Of a stretch of DNA of 7,663 nucleotides, positions 6,781-7,663 are shown piece by piece. The stretch covers positions 1 to 7,663 of the forward strand of contig CAKZKZ010000139.1 in NCBI GenBank assembly GCA_937124495.1, in the 5' to 3' direction. Within the stretch, counting starts at the first letter, position 1, and the number at the start of each line of letters is the position of its first letter. The notes beneath the pieces were generated by a model. The model saw nothing but the letters and a program-made list of their open reading frames with translations. It had not been told where the DNA came from and did not search any database. Both the position numbers and the translations under genes were made by a program. The DNA is from an uncultured Dokdonia sp. GTDB lineage: Bacteria; Bacteroidota; Bacteroidia; Flavobacteriales; Flavobacteriaceae.

Positions 6781-7663
6781 ATGAAAACAAAAAAAATAAA
6801 ACGATTATTTACAATCTTATTTGCCTTGGTAGCGCTCGTATCTTGTGTGAAAGATGATGACTTTTCTGTGCCAGAATTAGAGACTGGAGTTGTAGAAATA
6901 GAAGGGCAAAGTGTGAGTGTTAGTAGTGTTGCTGGACAAGTAGCTCAGGTTATTGAAAATGGAAATGAGACATTTACATTTGATGAAGTCGATACGTTTA
7001 TAGAAGGATATGTGATATCTAGTGATGAAGGAGGTAATTTTTTTGAAGAATTTATCATTCAAGATCGTCCAGAGAATCCAGTGGCTGGTATCAGAATTTT
7101 AATAGATGTGAATCCTCTATTTACGAGTTATGAAGTAGGAAGGAAAGTCTTTGTGCGATTAGAGGGTCTTACAGTTGGTATTGTTAATGGAGTTCTCTCA
7201 TTAGGAATTGAAGAAGGAAATTCTATTGGTAAGATTCCACCATCTATGCAAAATGATGTGATTGTAAGAAGTGATGAAGTCGTAGAAATTGTCCCGTTTC
7301 CACTTTCTTTTTGTGATTTTTCTAATGATAAAACTAACTTGTTTATAGCTCTTCATAGTGTTCAGTTTAATGTAGACGAGGTGATTAATAATCAAAAAAC
7401 GTATGCTTCAGAACCAGAAGATCAGTTTGATGGTGAGCGTGTATTGGAAGATTGTGTAGGTGGAGGTAGCACCATCTTGAGTACGAGTACTTTCTCAGAC
7501 TTTAAAGCAGTATCACTTCCAGCTGGAAGCGGAACGGTGAACGGAGTATTGACAAAAAACTTTTTTGGAGAGGTCTTTAATGTCGCTATTAATGATCCAG
7601 GGGATGTTGTGTTTACAGAGGGAGGTCGTTGTGATTTATGTGGACTTGCAAATGAGATAGGAA
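6781..7663 (+). CDS. Surface-type lipoprotein with DUF5689-like region (3' end outside window)
   Basis: The first 294 residues of an open frame are present and no stop is reached. MKTKKIKR, a hydrophobic core and the lipobox LVSC (19-22) make it a signal-peptidase-II lipoprotein with C22 as the lipidated residue. The acidic CVKDDD that follows fits the lipoprotein export signal used by Flavobacteriia to place lipoproteins on the cell surface. Residues about 72-142 (FIEGYVISSDEGGNFFEEF, IIQD, VGRKVFVRLEGLTVG) resemble the OB-fold-like part of DUF5689 proteins. A later block, FSDFKAVSLPAGSGTVNGVLTK (238-259) then INDPGDVVF and RCDLC (283-287), looks like a second domain. Cysteines lie at 178, 225, 284 and 287; the last two form a CxxC-like pair. 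Its position after a TonB-dependent receptor parallels SusD-type partners, so substrate capture is inferred. ATG at 6781 is chosen from the signal peptide. The assignment rests on remembered family motifs. Confidence 0.85.
   Translation, partial: MKTKKIKRLFTILFALVALVSCVKDDDFSVPELETGVVEIEGQSVSVSSVAGQVAQVIENGNETFTFDEVDTFIEGYVISSDEGGNFFEEFIIQDRPENPVAGIRILIDVNPLFTSYEVGRKVFVRLEGLTVGIVNGVLSLGIEEGNSIGKIPPSMQNDVIVRSDEVVEIVPFPLSFCDFSNDKTNLFIALHSVQFNVDEVINNQKTYASEPEDQFDGERVLEDCVGGGSTILSTSTFSDFKAVSLPAGSGTVNGVLTKNFFGEVFNVAINDPGDVVFTEGGRCDLCGLANEIG

Noticed and set aside
6877..7395. Reverse-strand ORFs at 6877-7062 and 7201-7395
   Set aside because: Both are antisense to the lipoprotein gene, and their Phe/Tyr/Ile/Asn-rich composition reflects AT-rich shadow translation.
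1..7663. CRISPR arrays, tRNA or rRNA genes, and transposase genes
   Set aside because: No regularly spaced direct repeats, cloverleaf patterns, rRNA-like tracts or transposase motifs were seen on either strand by eye.

Overview
The window looks like chromosomal DNA from a marine member of the Flavobacteriaceae (Bacteroidota). Base composition is AT-rich. There are two large TonB-dependent outer-membrane receptors of Bacteroidota type, one with an N-terminal carboxypeptidase-regulatory-like domain. There is a surface-type lipoprotein with the export signature of this phylum and a DUF5689-like domain. Promoter-like TAnnTTTG boxes are present, and Shine-Dalgarno sequences are absent or weak. Two copies of the 13-mer TTTCGCGAAAGCG, whose core is palindromic, remind me of the repeat I associate with Dokdonia/Krokinobacter-like genomes. 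That genus hint is recollection and was not checked.

Layout. Positions 2-1750 hold the C-terminal 582 residues of an Oar-like TonB-dependent receptor whose start lies outside the window. It ends in two tandem hairpins (1767-1821), the second a strong intrinsic terminator. Positions 1751-2043 hold no gene, but include a promoter-like TATCTTTG and a 179-bp imperfect palindrome (1855-2033) that looks like a non-autonomous repeat element. Positions 2044-2478 encode a small four-helix inner-membrane protein. A symmetric hairpin (2494-2535) separates it from the convergent gene at 3658-2600, which encodes a secreted endonuclease/exonuclease/phosphatase (EEP) family enzyme. A 127-bp divergent spacer follows, then a 954-residue TonB-dependent receptor (3786-6650). 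A 130-bp spacer leads to a lipoprotein with a DUF5689-like region (6781 to the window end, incomplete).

How the genes may work together. The secreted EEP enzyme, the receptor and the lipoprotein form one neighbourhood, with the enzyme transcribed divergently. To my recollection these three families recur together in Bacteroidota. The simplest inference is a nuclease- or phosphoesterase-coupled uptake system. In this reading the surface lipoprotein captures a substrate, the EEP enzyme cleaves a phosphodiester or phosphomonoester, and the receptor imports the product. The substrate is unknown, and this three-part locus is the best candidate in the window for a poorly described system. The Oar-like receptor and the small membrane protein appear to be separate transcription units.
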